Shown here in pieces: positions 7,325 to 16,040 of a stretch of DNA of 58,571 bases. Origin of the DNA: an uncultured Bacilli bacterium (lineage in GTDB: Bacteria > Bacillota_I > Bacilli_A > RF39 > UBA660). The notes under the pieces are model-generated. The model was not told where the DNA came from and searched no databases. It saw only the letters and a list, made by a program, of their open reading frames with translations. Within the stretch, counting starts at the first letter, position 1; every line of letters starts with the position of its first letter. The stretch is taken from the NCBI GenBank assembly GCA_944363715.1, contig CALVUX010000012.1, forward strand, positions 1 to 58,571. Direction: 5' to 3'. Both the position numbers and the translations under genes were made by a program.

Positions 7325-8573
7325 AGAAGATATAAGATTAAAAACTTTAGAATGTCTTTCTTGTGTTACTAAGCCTTGTCAAGTAGGATGTCCATTAAAT
7401 AATGATACAACTGGTTTTATAAAGCTAGCAAGAGATGGTAAGTATAAGGAAGCATATCACTTATTATTAGAGACAACAGTTTTACCTTCTGTTTGTGGAA
7501 GAATTTGTCCTCATGAGAAGCAGTGTCAAGGAATGTGTGTAAAGAAAGTATCTTTTGAATCTGTTAAAATTGGAGATATAGAAGCTTTTATTGGGGATAT
7601 GGCTTTGAAAAATAATTGGTCTATTAGTAGTTTACCTCTAAAGAATAAGAAAGTGGCTATTGTAGGAGGAGGTCCATCTGGATTAACTTGTGCAGCCTTT
7701 CTAAGACGAAATGGTTATGATGTTACTATTTATGAAAGACATAATTATTTAGGCGGTCTTTTATATCATGGGATACCTCAGTTTAGGCTAGATAAAGCTT
7801 TATTAAGAAAAGTAATTGATAAGATTTTAGAGTTAGGTATAAATGTTAAGCTTAATCAAAGTATTGGGAAAGACTTTAGTTTAGAAGACTTAGAGAATGA
7901 GTATGATGCAGTATTTTTAGGGTTTGGAGCGAATCTTTCTAGTAAGATGAATATACCTGGAGAAGATTTAAAGGGAGTAATTGGTGGCAATGAGTTGTTA
8001 GAGTCTAATAACCATCCTGATTATACTGGTAAAACGGTAGTAATCAGTGGTGGAGGTAATGTTGCCATGGATGTTTCACGTACTATAAAAAGAAAAGGTG
8101 CTAAAAAGGTTTATGTTATTTATAGGAGGAGTGAGAGGGAGGCTCCTGCTGAAGCGAAAGAGATTAAGGAAGCGAAAGATGAAGGAGTAGAGTTTTTGTT
8201 TCAAAATAATATTCTTGGTATTTATGGAGATAAAAAAGTTGAGAAAATCGAAGTTATTAAGACAGAACTTGTTAAAAAAGAGGGTGATGATAGATTATCT
8301 CCTGTTAATATAGAAGGATCTAACTATTATCTTTCTTGTGACTATGTAGTTATGGCGATAGGAAGTCATCCTGAGGAATCTATTGTTAATTCTTTAGGCT
8401 TAGAACTTGATAAAAAAGGAAGAATATTAGTAGATAAAGATGGACATACTTCAAAAGAAAAAGTCTTTGCAGGAGGAGATGTTGCAGGAACTACTTCAAC
8501 AGTTGCCTTTGCATCACGAGCAGGACGTGATGCAGCTTATGCAATTATGAAATATTTAAATATAAATAATTAA
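7317..8573 (+). CDS. GltD-like NAD(P)-dependent flavin oxidoreductase (hydrogenase partner)
   Basis: This 418-residue protein is related to the glutamate synthase small subunit and to NfnB. The N-terminal domain has iron-sulfur cysteines (CLSCVTKPCQVGC, then VCGRICPHEKQCQGMC). Next come the FAD Rossmann motif AIVGGGPSGLTCA and an NAD(P)H Rossmann motif SGGGNVAMDVSRT followed by VYRRSE-like YVIYRRSE. The C-terminus has the FAD-closing AGGDVAGTTSTVAFASRAGRDAA. There is no glutamate synthase large subunit nearby. Overlap with the hydrogenase gene suggests that it passes electrons between NAD(P)H and the hydrogenase clusters. A strong terminator follows directly. Confidence 0.85.
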   Translation: MNEEDIRLKTLECLSCVTKPCQVGCPLNNDTTGFIKLARDGKYKEAYHLLLETTVLPSVCGRICPHEKQCQGMCVKKVSFESVKIGDIEAFIGDMALKNNWSISSLPLKNKKVAIVGGGPSGLTCAAFLRRNGYDVTIYERHNYLGGLLYHGIPQFRLDKALLRKVIDKILELGINVKLNQSIGKDFSLEDLENEYDAVFLGFGANLSSKMNIPGEDLKGVIGGNELLESNNHPDYTGKTVVISGGGNVAMDVSRTIKRKGAKKVYVIYRRSEREAPAEAKEIKEAKDEGVEFLFQNNILGIYGDKKVEKIEVIKTELVKKEGDDRLSPVNIEGSNYYLSCDYVVMAIGSHPEESIVNSLGLELDKKGRILVDKDGHTSKEKVFAGGDVAGTTSTVAFASRAGRDAAYAIMKYLNINN

Positions 8574-8601
8574 AAAGATGACTATATTTCGTCATCTTTT
8601 T
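8572..8601 (+). terminator. Intrinsic terminator of the hydrogenase operon
   Basis: An 11-bp perfect stem (8572-8582 with 8591-8601) has an 8-nt loop and ends in a run of five T. It starts on the stop codon of the flavoprotein gene. Confidence 0.9.
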
Positions 8602-8679
8602 CTGTATTTGTTAAGTTACTATAGTATTGTGTTTTACCATTTAAAACATCATTATAATATGTTAGGCACTGGCGGATAA

Positions 8680-9252
8680 TATCCATTGACTTTCAGTCAC
8701 ATAAATCCTTTGAGGACTAGCCTTTGTGAAAAAAAAGTAGTAAGATAAAACAGAGGTGAGAAAGATGCAAAAAGGAGCCCACACACAGTATGATTTGCAA
8801 ATACATGTAGTATGGATAACAAAATATAGAAAGAAAATATTAACATACAAAATTGTGTATAGATTAAAAGAGCTACTGATGCAAGGTTGTTCGGCAAAGG
8901 GAATAACAATAATAAGAGGTAATATACAGCCAGAACATGTACATTTGTTGTTAAGTATACCACCAACCTTGTCAGTAGCTCAAATAATGCAATATCTAAA
9001 AGGGAGAAGTTCTAAAAAGTTACAAGAGGAATTTCCAAAATTAAGGAAGCAATTTTGGGGACAACATATGTGGGCGACAGGATATTTTTGTAGAAGTGTA
9101 GGACAAGTAACTAGACAAACTATAGAAGAATATATTGAAAATCAAAAGGATGGAATAGAAGATATATTTGTAAATGATGGCAATAGTATGCTTTAGCATA
9201 GAAGGAGTTTCAGTCCTCACTCCAAACCCTGTACTTTAAGTGCAGGGTGGTT
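8680..9252 (+). mobile_element. IS200/IS605-family insertion sequence (tnpA only)
   Basis: A single TnpA gene is flanked by short imperfect hairpins rather than terminal inverted repeats. The left end contains TGACTTTCAGTCA near 8695 and the right end has a stem-loop (CCCTGTAC...GTGCAGGG, about 9227-9247) just before the presumed cleavage site. Both ends share TTTCAGTC. There is no TnpB or IscB gene. Exact ends cannot be fixed without an empty-site sequence. Confidence 0.7.
8765..9196 (+). CDS. tnpA: IS200/IS605 transposase TnpA (Y1 HUH)
   Basis: This single-strand transposase of about 143 residues begins MQKGAHTQYDLQIHVVWITK, a standard IS200 start. The HUH metal site is in PEHVHLLL, and the catalytic tyrosine is in the TIEEYIENQ helix. 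It cuts and joins single-stranded DNA at hairpin ends without target duplication. GAGGTGAG at 8753-8760 supports ATG 8765 over GTG 8756. Length and motifs are intact, so it is probably active. Confidence 0.92.
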   Translation: MQKGAHTQYDLQIHVVWITKYRKKILTYKIVYRLKELLMQGCSAKGITIIRGNIQPEHVHLLLSIPPTLSVAQIMQYLKGRSSKKLQEEFPKLRKQFWGQHMWATGYFCRSVGQVTRQTIEEYIENQKDGIEDIFVNDGNSML

Positions 9253-9257
9253 GATAA

Positions 9258-9614
9258 TTATTATTAGATAAAGAAAAGACTGGATTGGTTTCGAAAAAAT
9301 ATAAGTTATCAATGTTTTTATTAAAAGATTATAGAATTGGTTATACTGGTATTCAAGCAATGTATATTACAGGGATTGGGACAAGATTATTAGCAACTAT
9401 TGATGCTTATCCATTTGGTTTTGTTTTAGAGTTTGATCCTAATGACAAAATAGAGGCTCCTGAACTTGATATAACATCATTTTTTAATAATTATAAATGT
9501 TCAGATTACAATTTAAATTTTGGTATTCCTGTTTTAGAAAGAAATAATGTATTTTCTTGTGATTATCGTTCTAAGGAAGAAATAATTAAATCTGCTAGTA
9601 GTAATAAAAAGTAG
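9258..9614 (+). CDS. Hypothetical protein, probably cut off at its 5' end by the IS
   Basis: An open frame begins right after the IS right end (stop at 9255-9257), and the first possible start is TTG 9285. It encodes MVSKKYKLSMFLLKD...PEL, with strand-like hydrophobic stretches (LLATIDAYPFGFVLEF) and a lysine-rich tail. I recognise no family. There is no ribosome site and it abuts the IS, so it may be the remaining part of a disrupted gene. Confidence 0.4.
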   Translation, partial: LLLDKEKTGLVSKKYKLSMFLLKDYRIGYTGIQAMYITGIGTRLLATIDAYPFGFVLEFDPNDKIEAPELDITSFFNNYKCSDYNLNFGIPVLERNNVFSCDYRSKEEIIKSASSNKK

Positions 9615-9698
9615 ATAGATTATTTTGGTAAATATAATGTAATTCTTACTTAATAATATTTTACCATAAATACTATCTTTTTTAGTAATCTCTTTGTA

Positions 9699-9829
9699 CT
9701 TCCAAGATGACTACGGGAGATAATAAAAAAGAACTTAGTACATAGCTAAGCTCTTTTTAGTTATCAATTGGAGCCACAGTCGAGCCTATTTCGAACTTTT
9801 GCTCAAAGCAAGACTGATAAATATCAAAT
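9699..9829 (+). repeat. Left inverted copy of tRNA-Gly 3' half and downstream sequence
   Basis: 9699-9719 matches 20 of 21 bases of the tRNA-Gly gene from the anticodon loop (CTTCCAAG) through the variable loop into the T-stem (TGACTACGGGAG). Further on, TCGAACTTTTG (9791-9801) and TGATAAATATCAAAT (9815-9829) match the sequence just downstream of the tRNA (minus strand, 18999-18967) in the same order. The copy is therefore inverted relative to the resident tRNA. About 70 nt including a terminator sit between the matching parts. Confidence 0.7.
9725..9760 (-). terminator. Intrinsic terminator for the minus-strand DUF3800 gene
   Basis: The stem AAAAAGAGCTTAG/CTAAGTTCTTTTTT reads as fully paired with one G-U on the minus strand, whereas the plus strand has an A-C mismatch, so the minus strand is the functional one. 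A T-run follows. Between it and the gene (9760-9883) is a further paired region, CAGTC/GACTG enclosing GAGC/GCTC. Confidence 0.75.
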
Positions 9830-9883
9830 CTACTAATATTTTATCAAGATATATTGAAATTGGCAATAACTTTACTTATATTT

Positions 9884-10834
9884 TCATAAGTCAAAAATAC
9901 TTATTTGATTTTTCATTTGCAGTTTCATTTCTCTATTAGTATAAAAATTATCGTATTTTATAATTTCTTTTTCAAATTCTGAAATATTTGAGTTAATTTT
10001 ATGCTTTGGAAAGAAACTAATACTATAAACATTATAATATCTACTATTTTTATTTTTGGGATTATTAATACACCTATTAATTATAGGAAATAATTTGTTA
10101 GCAATATTGACTTTGTTTTTTTTCTTTGACGAAGAATGAAGCATATTATAATTTGCCCCTAAAAATAAATCGATAAATTGTAATATTGTATTATTGTCTT
10201 CTAAACAATTTAGATGATTTGTTTCCAAAAAAGTTATTTCTGAACATTTGCAAACTATTTTTTCTTCATTGAATTTTATGTATCTTAACGGTTGTGACCT
10301 AAAGTATTTATGGTGTTCCATATCACCAGCATCATGATAAATATTATCTATTTCTATAATGTCGTATTGTTGAAAATATTTTTTTAAAGGATATATTATA
10401 GCTGTTCTAAAAAATCTATTATAAATATTTTCATCCACATCAGTGATTTCTCCTTTTGTTTTAAAATAACTTTTATCTAATTTGTTTAAGTTTATTCCAA
10501 GAATATGCATATAAAACTCTGCTGGATTATAATTATTTAAAATAATATCACACCATCTGTTAGCAATATTAAAATTATTTGTATCATCATATTTTTGATA
10601 ATGTATTTTAATTTGATTTTTATAATGATATGGACACTTATTGTTACATACTGTATATTTTTGATTTGCTCCACACCTCAAGTCATTAAGCTTGTTTGAT
10701 AATGATCTAATTTTGTTGGTGGGAACTATACATATACCAATGTAGTTCCAATTTTCTTGTTCCCCACATTCGCCATTATCCAATTTGCCGTTTTTTATTT
10801 CATCGCAAAAAATTGAAACATTAATTTTTGTCAT
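9884..10834 (-). CDS. DUF3800-like protein next to the restriction-modification genes
   Basis: This 316-residue soluble protein starts with SIFCDEI, an early acidic strand like the IDESG of DUF3800 proteins. It continues with WNYIGICIVP and, near residue 230, LQFIDLFLGANY, which matches the conserved QxADLxxGA-type helix. DUF3800 proteins are predicted RNase H-fold enzymes and are often found in defence islands. An internal pair of Cys patches (CGANQKYTVCNNKC) could bind metal. The gene is divergent from the methyltransferases, sharing a 135-nt promoter region. The role is unknown; a nuclease or regulator tied to the restriction system is an inference. Confidence 0.55.
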   Translation of the reverse strand: MTKINVSIFCDEIKNGKLDNGECGEQENWNYIGICIVPTNKIRSLSNKLNDLRCGANQKYTVCNNKCPYHYKNQIKIHYQKYDDTNNFNIANRWCDIILNNYNPAEFYMHILGINLNKLDKSYFKTKGEITDVDENIYNRFFRTAIIYPLKKYFQQYDIIEIDNIYHDAGDMEHHKYFRSQPLRYIKFNEEKIVCKCSEITFLETNHLNCLEDNNTILQFIDLFLGANYNMLHSSSKKKNKVNIANKLFPIINRCINNPKNKNSRYYNVYSISFFPKHKINSNISEFEKEIIKYDNFYTNREMKLQMKNQISIFDL

Positions 10835-10905
10835 AGTTCTTCACCTCATATACATTATAGCATTATTATTTAAAAATATTTTGGTAAGTTTAATAAAAAG
10901 TATAT

Positions 10906-10957
10906 ACGCAGGTCAAAATTTATGCTATACTTATATCATAGGACGCAGGTCAAATTT
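10906..10957 (+). promoter_or_regulatory. Paired operator-like repeats over the methyltransferase promoter
   Basis: ACGCAGGTCAAAATT (10906-10920) recurs as ACGCAGGTCAAATTT (10943-10957), 37 nt apart on the same strand. The stretch between holds a likely -10 (TATGCT/TATACT around 10921-10931), and the second copy touches the ribosome site AGAGGTGG. The placement suits feedback control of the methyltransferase operon by one of its own products. Confidence 0.6.
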
Positions 10958-10969
10958 AGAGGTGGTTTT

Positions 10970-12073
10970 ATGTTAAAATTAGCAACAGTATTTAGTGGTA
11001 TAGGAGCTATTGAACAAGCATTAAAGAGAATGAATATGGAATATGAAATAGAGTTTGCTTGTGATAATGGTGATATAGATATTGATATAGATTATAAAAC
11101 TGAATTAAATAAGATCAAACAAATGGGTTCTGTAGAAGAAAAAAGGGTTTATGCTAATAATATTTATAAACAAAAATCTAGAAAAACAAATTTTGTTGAA
11201 ATATCTTATAAGGCAAATTATAAAATTAATAACAATAATTTTTTTTATGATGTAAAATTATTAGATGGAACAGATTTTAAAAATAAAATAGATTTATTTG
11301 TTGGCGGAAGTCCTTGTCAAAGTTTTTCTGTCATTGGAAGCCGTGGAGGCTTTGAAGATGCTCGAGGTACTTTATTTTATGAATATGCTAGATTAGTTAG
11401 AGAAATTGAACCTAAAGTTTTTATCTATGAAAACGTTTATGGTGTGCTAACCCATGACAAAGGTAATACATGGAAAGTAATGCAAAATATTTTTAACAAA
11501 TTAGGCTATTACTATAAATGGCAAATTTTAAATGCAAAAGATTATGGGATACCTCAAGGCAGAAGAAGATTATACGTTATTGGCTTTAAGAATAAAAGTG
11601 ATTATGATAAATTTGAATTTCCAAAGCCAATAAAACTAAAGTATACTATGCAAGATTTTCTGATAGATAATACTAAAGAAGGTAATTTAGTAAGTAAAAA
11701 CTCGAAATTAATTATTACAGAAAAAAAAGGAGAAAAAGTTGATGAAAAATATTTTCTTTCAGATAAGTTAAAAAAATATGTTCTTTCTCCTGGAACTAAA
11801 AATTTTATGCATCCAGAAGCAGAAATAAATTTACCAATAGCACGAGCTTTATTATCGACACAAGGTAATACTCACCGTGCTAGTGTAAATAATTATGTTA
11901 CTACTGATGGTAAGATAAGGGCATTAACTGAAAGAGAAACACATAGGTTAATGGGCTTCCCCGACGATTATAAAATAGTTGTATCAAAGGCTCAAGCTTA
12001 TAAGCAAAGTGGTAATTCTATTGTAGTAGATGTCCTAATTGCAATATTGAATAATATTTATGGAGGTAAATAA
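10970..12073 (+). CDS. DNA (cytosine-5) methyltransferase 1
   Basis: This 367-residue m5C methyltransferase shows motif I FSGIGAIEQAL, motif IV GGSPCQSFS with the catalytic Cys, motif VI YENVYGV, motif VIII QGRRRLYVIG, motif IX RALTERETHRLMGFP and motif X QSGNSIVVDV. About 60 extra residues separate motif I from motif IV, a longer insert than usual. ATG 10970 is preferred because AGAGGTGG ends five nt before it. Its stop overlaps the start of the second methyltransferase (TAATG). Two m5C enzymes in tandem suggest that each modifies one strand of an asymmetric site. Confidence 0.9.
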   Translation: MLKLATVFSGIGAIEQALKRMNMEYEIEFACDNGDIDIDIDYKTELNKIKQMGSVEEKRVYANNIYKQKSRKTNFVEISYKANYKINNNNFFYDVKLLDGTDFKNKIDLFVGGSPCQSFSVIGSRGGFEDARGTLFYEYARLVREIEPKVFIYENVYGVLTHDKGNTWKVMQNIFNKLGYYYKWQILNAKDYGIPQGRRRLYVIGFKNKSDYDKFEFPKPIKLKYTMQDFLIDNTKEGNLVSKNSKLIITEKKGEKVDEKYFLSDKLKKYVLSPGTKNFMHPEAEINLPIARALLSTQGNTHRASVNNYVTTDGKIRALTERETHRLMGFPDDYKIVVSKAQAYKQSGNSIVVDVLIAILNNIYGGK

Positions 12074-13059
12074 TGGAAAGAATTAAACATAGAAAATATA
12101 AATATAAAACAGTTAGTTTATTTTCTGGTATTGGTGGATTTGATTTGGGATTTTCAAATGCAGGATTTGATATTATTTGGGCAAATGATTTCGATAAATA
12201 TGCTTGTGAAACATTTAAAGCAAATATTAGTAAAAATATTGTTTGTGGTGATATTAATGAACATCTTGATGAAATACCACCACACGATGTTTTGATAGGA
12301 GGGTTCCCTTGCCAACCATTTTCTACTCTTGGAAAATTAAAAGGTTTTGATGATGAAAGAGGAACTTTGTTCTTTACTATTAAACAAATAATTACTAAAC
12401 ATTATCCCAAGGCTGTAGTTTTAGAAAATGTAAAAAATATAATTAATCATGATGGGGGTAAAACTTTTAAACGCATTACTTCTGAATTAGAAGAATTAGG
12501 TTATAATGTGTATTATAAAGTACATAATACAGCGGATTTTGGTATTCCACAAAGAAGAAACCGTGTTTACATTGTGGCTTTAAAAAAAGATGCATTTAAA
12601 AATGTTCCATTTGAATTTCCACACACCAAAAAGTTAAAATTATCTGCACAAGATTTATTAGATAAAGATGTTGAAGAAAAGTATTTTATAAGCAAAAATA
12701 TGATTAAGACAATTCTAGGTGAAGGAACTAAAGGTTATATTGTAAAACCAACTATAGATACTCCTATTTGTAAAACCTTAACGGCTACGATGCATAAAAT
12801 GCATAGAGCAAGTCAAGACAACTATTATACAGATAATATAAATTACAAAAGGCATTGCGGAGAAACAAAAACTAACATACGAAAATTAACTCCTAATGAA
12901 TGTAGAAAATTACAAGGCTTTCCTAGCGATTGGGTTCAAGTAGTTTCTGATACACAAGCATATAAACAATTTGGGAATGCTGTTACGGTTGATGTTGCGT
13001 ATGAAGTAGCAAAAAAGCTTATGGATTATATTAATGAAAATAAATTGTGGGAGAGTTGA
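12073..13059 (+). CDS. DNA (cytosine-5) methyltransferase 2
   Basis: This 328-residue m5C methyltransferase has motif I FSGIGGFDLGF, motif IV GGFPCQPFSTLG, motif VI LENVKNI, motif VIII QRRNRVYIVA, motif IX RKLTPNECRKLQGFP and motif X KQFGNAVTVDV. The target-recognition region between VIII and IX differs completely from the first methyltransferase, so the two probably read different sequences or opposite strands of one asymmetric site. Its start overlaps the preceding stop by one base, and the ribosome site GGAGG lies in the end of the first gene. Confidence 0.92.
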   Translation: MERIKHRKYKYKTVSLFSGIGGFDLGFSNAGFDIIWANDFDKYACETFKANISKNIVCGDINEHLDEIPPHDVLIGGFPCQPFSTLGKLKGFDDERGTLFFTIKQIITKHYPKAVVLENVKNIINHDGGKTFKRITSELEELGYNVYYKVHNTADFGIPQRRNRVYIVALKKDAFKNVPFEFPHTKKLKLSAQDLLDKDVEEKYFISKNMIKTILGEGTKGYIVKPTIDTPICKTLTATMHKMHRASQDNYYTDNINYKRHCGETKTNIRKLTPNECRKLQGFPSDWVQVVSDTQAYKQFGNAVTVDVAYEVAKKLMDYINENKLWES

Positions 13060-13063
13060 TAGT

Positions 13064-14323
13064 ATGCAAAAGAAAAAAGTAATAATTGAAGATGTTGAAA
13101 AAATAATTGAATATTTGGAAGGTAAATCGGATTCTATTATTGAATTAATCGAAAACAATAGAGATTGTGAATATACTTTGTTTCAAAAATATATAACTCA
13201 TTCAGACATTATAACTGCTGGAAAAAGAAATGGAAAAGATCAATCAGTAGATAGAAATTACTTATATTATTTGTCAAATGATAAGATGTTTGAAATGGAG
13301 CAAAATCAAGAAATGGAGAGTGCTAAACAATCTAATATTGGTATGCCAAAAGAATTTTATCAAAAACTTGAAATGCCCATTTTAGAAAGAAGAAGTGGTC
13401 AACAATCTACTCAACATGAACATCCTCGTGTAAATGATTATGCAGATGTATATTTAGTTAATGATACTCTTAAATATTTCAATATTGAATATACAAAAAA
13501 GGTATTCGAAAAACTTGGTAAAAAGGTTAATTGGAATTTTGAAAAATTTAAACTCACTTTAAGTAATGGTAATTTTACACCAATTGAATTATCAGAAGCA
13601 ATACATGGATTAGGAACAGAATCTGACGCTTATTTTCATATGTTACGTAGAAATATTTTTAAAGGTGATTCATTTATTTGTCTAATCAAAAGTAATATGG
13701 ATACTCACAAAAAAGAACTTTATATACTTTTAGAAAAAAACCCAATTTTCTTTACTATAATTGGTGAAACTAATCAGTTATGGGAAAACTATTTGCAATT
13801 GAAGAATATCAAAGATTTAAATAAACTTACAACTGAACAAAAACTATTGCATAAAAATGATGAGAAAAATAGAAGTCTACAAAGCAAATGGAAAGATATG
13901 TTGGCTGCTGAAATGATGAATTATACTTCTGTAGAAAATGAAGTTTTTTGTCCATTTACTTATATTACCGCCGATTATAATAATCTAAAAACGTTATATA
14001 GAGCATCTCATATAAAGAGCTTTGCAGATTGTGATTCTGATGAAGCATATGACATTAATAACGGTTTATTATTGTGTGCAAATGCCGATGCTTTGTTTGA
14101 CAAACATTTAATAACAATTGATGAAAACAAAGAAATTGTATTTTCTTTTGTTTTAGAACACGATGAGAAATTAAAGCAATTATTAAGATTAAATAATGAG
14201 ATTTTTAAAAGTATTTTGAACGATGAAAGAATGCATTATTTAGAATTTCATAGAAATGAATTTATGAAAAAAGAGGCACTTAGAAAATTAGGGGTTATAG
14301 ATGATGAAATTGTTTCAGAATAA
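13064..14323 (+). CDS. HNH restriction endonuclease of the R-M system
   Basis: This 419-residue protein carries a C-terminal HNH_2-type nuclease domain (about 275-370): YRASHIKSFADC, then DINNGLLLCANADALFDKHLI, holding the His-Asn-His-like metal and catalytic positions. The N-terminal two thirds show no familiar fold and should contain DNA-recognition elements. It starts four nt after the second methyltransferase stop (GGGAG ribosome site), so protection and cutting are encoded on one transcript with the nuclease last. The combination with two m5C methyltransferases points to a type II enzyme with an asymmetric recognition sequence. Confidence 0.8.
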   Translation: MQKKKVIIEDVEKIIEYLEGKSDSIIELIENNRDCEYTLFQKYITHSDIITAGKRNGKDQSVDRNYLYYLSNDKMFEMEQNQEMESAKQSNIGMPKEFYQKLEMPILERRSGQQSTQHEHPRVNDYADVYLVNDTLKYFNIEYTKKVFEKLGKKVNWNFEKFKLTLSNGNFTPIELSEAIHGLGTESDAYFHMLRRNIFKGDSFICLIKSNMDTHKKELYILLEKNPIFFTIIGETNQLWENYLQLKNIKDLNKLTTEQKLLHKNDEKNRSLQSKWKDMLAAEMMNYTSVENEVFCPFTYITADYNNLKTLYRASHIKSFADCDSDEAYDINNGLLLCANADALFDKHLITIDENKEIVFSFVLEHDEKLKQLLRLNNEIFKSILNDERMHYLEFHRNEFMKKEALRKLGVIDDEIVSE

Positions 14324-14326
14324 TAA

Positions 14327-14365
14327 AAAATGATAGTTTGAATTATCTTTCTAAACTATCATTTT
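14327..14365. terminator. Bidirectional terminator between nuclease and relaxase genes
   Basis: A 13-bp perfect stem (14327-14339 with 14353-14365) is flanked by A-runs and T-runs. It lies between the converging nuclease and MobV genes and overlaps the last codons of the relaxase gene. Confidence 0.85.
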
Positions 14366-15722
14366 CTTTTGAAACAGTATAGCCATTTTCAATATAATTA
14401 ATATCTTCATTATCTAAAATATCTTTATTTAGCATATCGGAAATAACATCTTCATATACTTTATCTTTATGATTAGGACTATAAAACTTATCTTGCAAGA
14501 AATCTAAAAGCTTTTGCCATAAGTTCTGCCAAAATTGAACTATCTGTTCTAATTTAGATATTTTTTTATTTAATTCTTTAATTTCCTTATTTTTAGAATT
14601 TAACTGGTATTTTGTGTTTTTATTTCTAGCATTTAAAGTCTGTATTTCATCTTGCTGATTATCAATTGTTTCTTGTAGCTTTTTTACTTGCTTATCGTGG
14701 TTTTGTAAGTCATTTTCAAAGTCATTAAGTATAATAGTTAGGTCATTTACATTTCTAATATCACTAACATTATTATTCACTTGGTCAATGTAACTATTTA
14801 TCTCATTAAGTTGGTTTTTATTTATTGTAAAATTTTCTTTATTGATAAGAGTAGGCTTTAGATTATCAATGATTTCTTTCACCTGATTAGATTTTTTAAT
14901 GGTATCATTAGATTTTTTATTAACATCTTCTAATCTTTTTTTATTAGCTTCATTTTGCCTTTTTAGTTCATAATATTTTTTCATATTTTGGACTTGTATG
15001 TCTTCATTTCTACCTAATTCTTTTGCTTTTAATTTCATGTTTGTTTTATAAATTTTATTAAAAGAGTTAATACACTTTACCCTCATTTTTTCTTGTATAA
15101 GTTTTAGTGAGTCTTTAGTGAATATATCAGATTTACCAACTTGTTTTTTCATACCATTTTTTCGACCATTTTTAATTGGAACACCTACAATATGCAAGTG
15201 AGGAGAACTTTCATCATAATGGACTACGGCAGAAGCTATTTTAAAAGTTGGGATAATATTTTCTAAATCTAATAATTGCTCCTCAAATACTAAATTCATT
15301 TTCTTTTTATAATTTTCTTCTTTATCTTCCCAATAGAACATATCACCAAGTTCAATAATAATTTCACAAGCTAGATCTGATTTGTTGTTATTAGAAATAT
15401 GGGTAAAGTAATCATCAATTTTTCTGTCATTTCTAGTTTGTTTTTTATTATATTCTAATCTTGCTTCTTCAAATTCTTGTTTATATAATTCTTTAACATC
15501 TTCATATAAATTATTACTACCACGAAGAATAGTTATGAGTTCCTGATTATTATCATATTTTCTTAAATTATGTTTATTTACTTTTGATAAACCTCTTGCA
15601 TTTTGAATAGCATTATTGTTAAACATATTATTTTTTATATTTTTATTTTTCATTACTTGTCTTGAACGTTTACTTTTATTTTTATCATTCCCAATATGAA
15701 ATGAATAAGATAATTCTTGCAT
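14343..15722 (-). CDS. MobV-family relaxase (Pre/Mob plasmid recombination enzyme)
   Basis: This 459-residue relaxase nicks oriT to start mobilization of the element. The N-terminal third is the Mob_Pre domain: SYSFHIG at the start and the metal-binding motif HYDESSPHLHIVGVPI near residue 170. The C-terminal half is a long coiled coil (Lys/Asn/Glu-rich, about 235-400), as in pMV158 MobM and relatives. It has no coupling protein or mating apparatus of its own nearby, so it would depend on a helper element. The ribosome site AAGGAG precedes ATG 15722. The origin of transfer is expected in the 360-nt stretch just upstream. Confidence 0.9.
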   Translation of the reverse strand: MQELSYSFHIGNDKNKSKRSRQVMKNKNIKNNMFNNNAIQNARGLSKVNKHNLRKYDNNQELITILRGSNNLYEDVKELYKQEFEEARLEYNKKQTRNDRKIDDYFTHISNNNKSDLACEIIIELGDMFYWEDKEENYKKKMNLVFEEQLLDLENIIPTFKIASAVVHYDESSPHLHIVGVPIKNGRKNGMKKQVGKSDIFTKDSLKLIQEKMRVKCINSFNKIYKTNMKLKAKELGRNEDIQVQNMKKYYELKRQNEANKKRLEDVNKKSNDTIKKSNQVKEIIDNLKPTLINKENFTINKNQLNEINSYIDQVNNNVSDIRNVNDLTIILNDFENDLQNHDKQVKKLQETIDNQQDEIQTLNARNKNTKYQLNSKNKEIKELNKKISKLEQIVQFWQNLWQKLLDFLQDKFYSPNHKDKVYEDVISDMLNKDILDNEDINYIENGYTVSKENDSLER

Positions 15723-15770
15723 AAAATCACACTCCTTTTAGCACTAATTTTGTCATGTCAAAATTTCTAA

Positions 15771-16040
15771 CTCCCTATATATTTTGACGCGAGGCATCAA
15801 AATATGGGAGCTAAGGTTAGCCACCTTAGAAACGGCTAGTCTTATTCGTAATATTCTAGTGCAAAACACAAGTAATAAAACTCATAAGACTATACGATAA
15901 ATAACAAGCACTGCTTATTATTTATCTTTGGAAAATTATTCAAATATTTGCAAACTCCGTAAGCAATTATTTTCATAATTTTGTTTACAAACTATCGCCA
16001 CTTTCATTTGCTAAAGCAAACAAAACGTGCCACGTTTGTT
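15771..16040 (-). other. Putative oriT region with several palindromes
   Basis: The non-coding stretch upstream of the relaxase holds an imperfect inverted repeat (15771-15787 with 15797-15810, loop CGCGAGGCA) and a 31-nt near-perfect palindrome at 15896-15926 (GATAAATAA...TTATTTATC). TTTGC/GCAAA lies at 16007-16020, and ACAAAACGT/ACGTTTGTT surrounds 16030. MobV relaxases nick next to such repeats just upstream of their own gene. The first repeat is the best oriT candidate. Confidence 0.5.

Noticed and set aside
8662-8966. Minus-strand hydrophobic frames across the IS200 transposase
   Set aside because: Antisense shadows of tnpA.
9698-9720. Functional tRNA gene at the left edge of the element
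   Set aside because: Only the anticodon loop to T-stem is present; acceptor stem and D-arm are missing.
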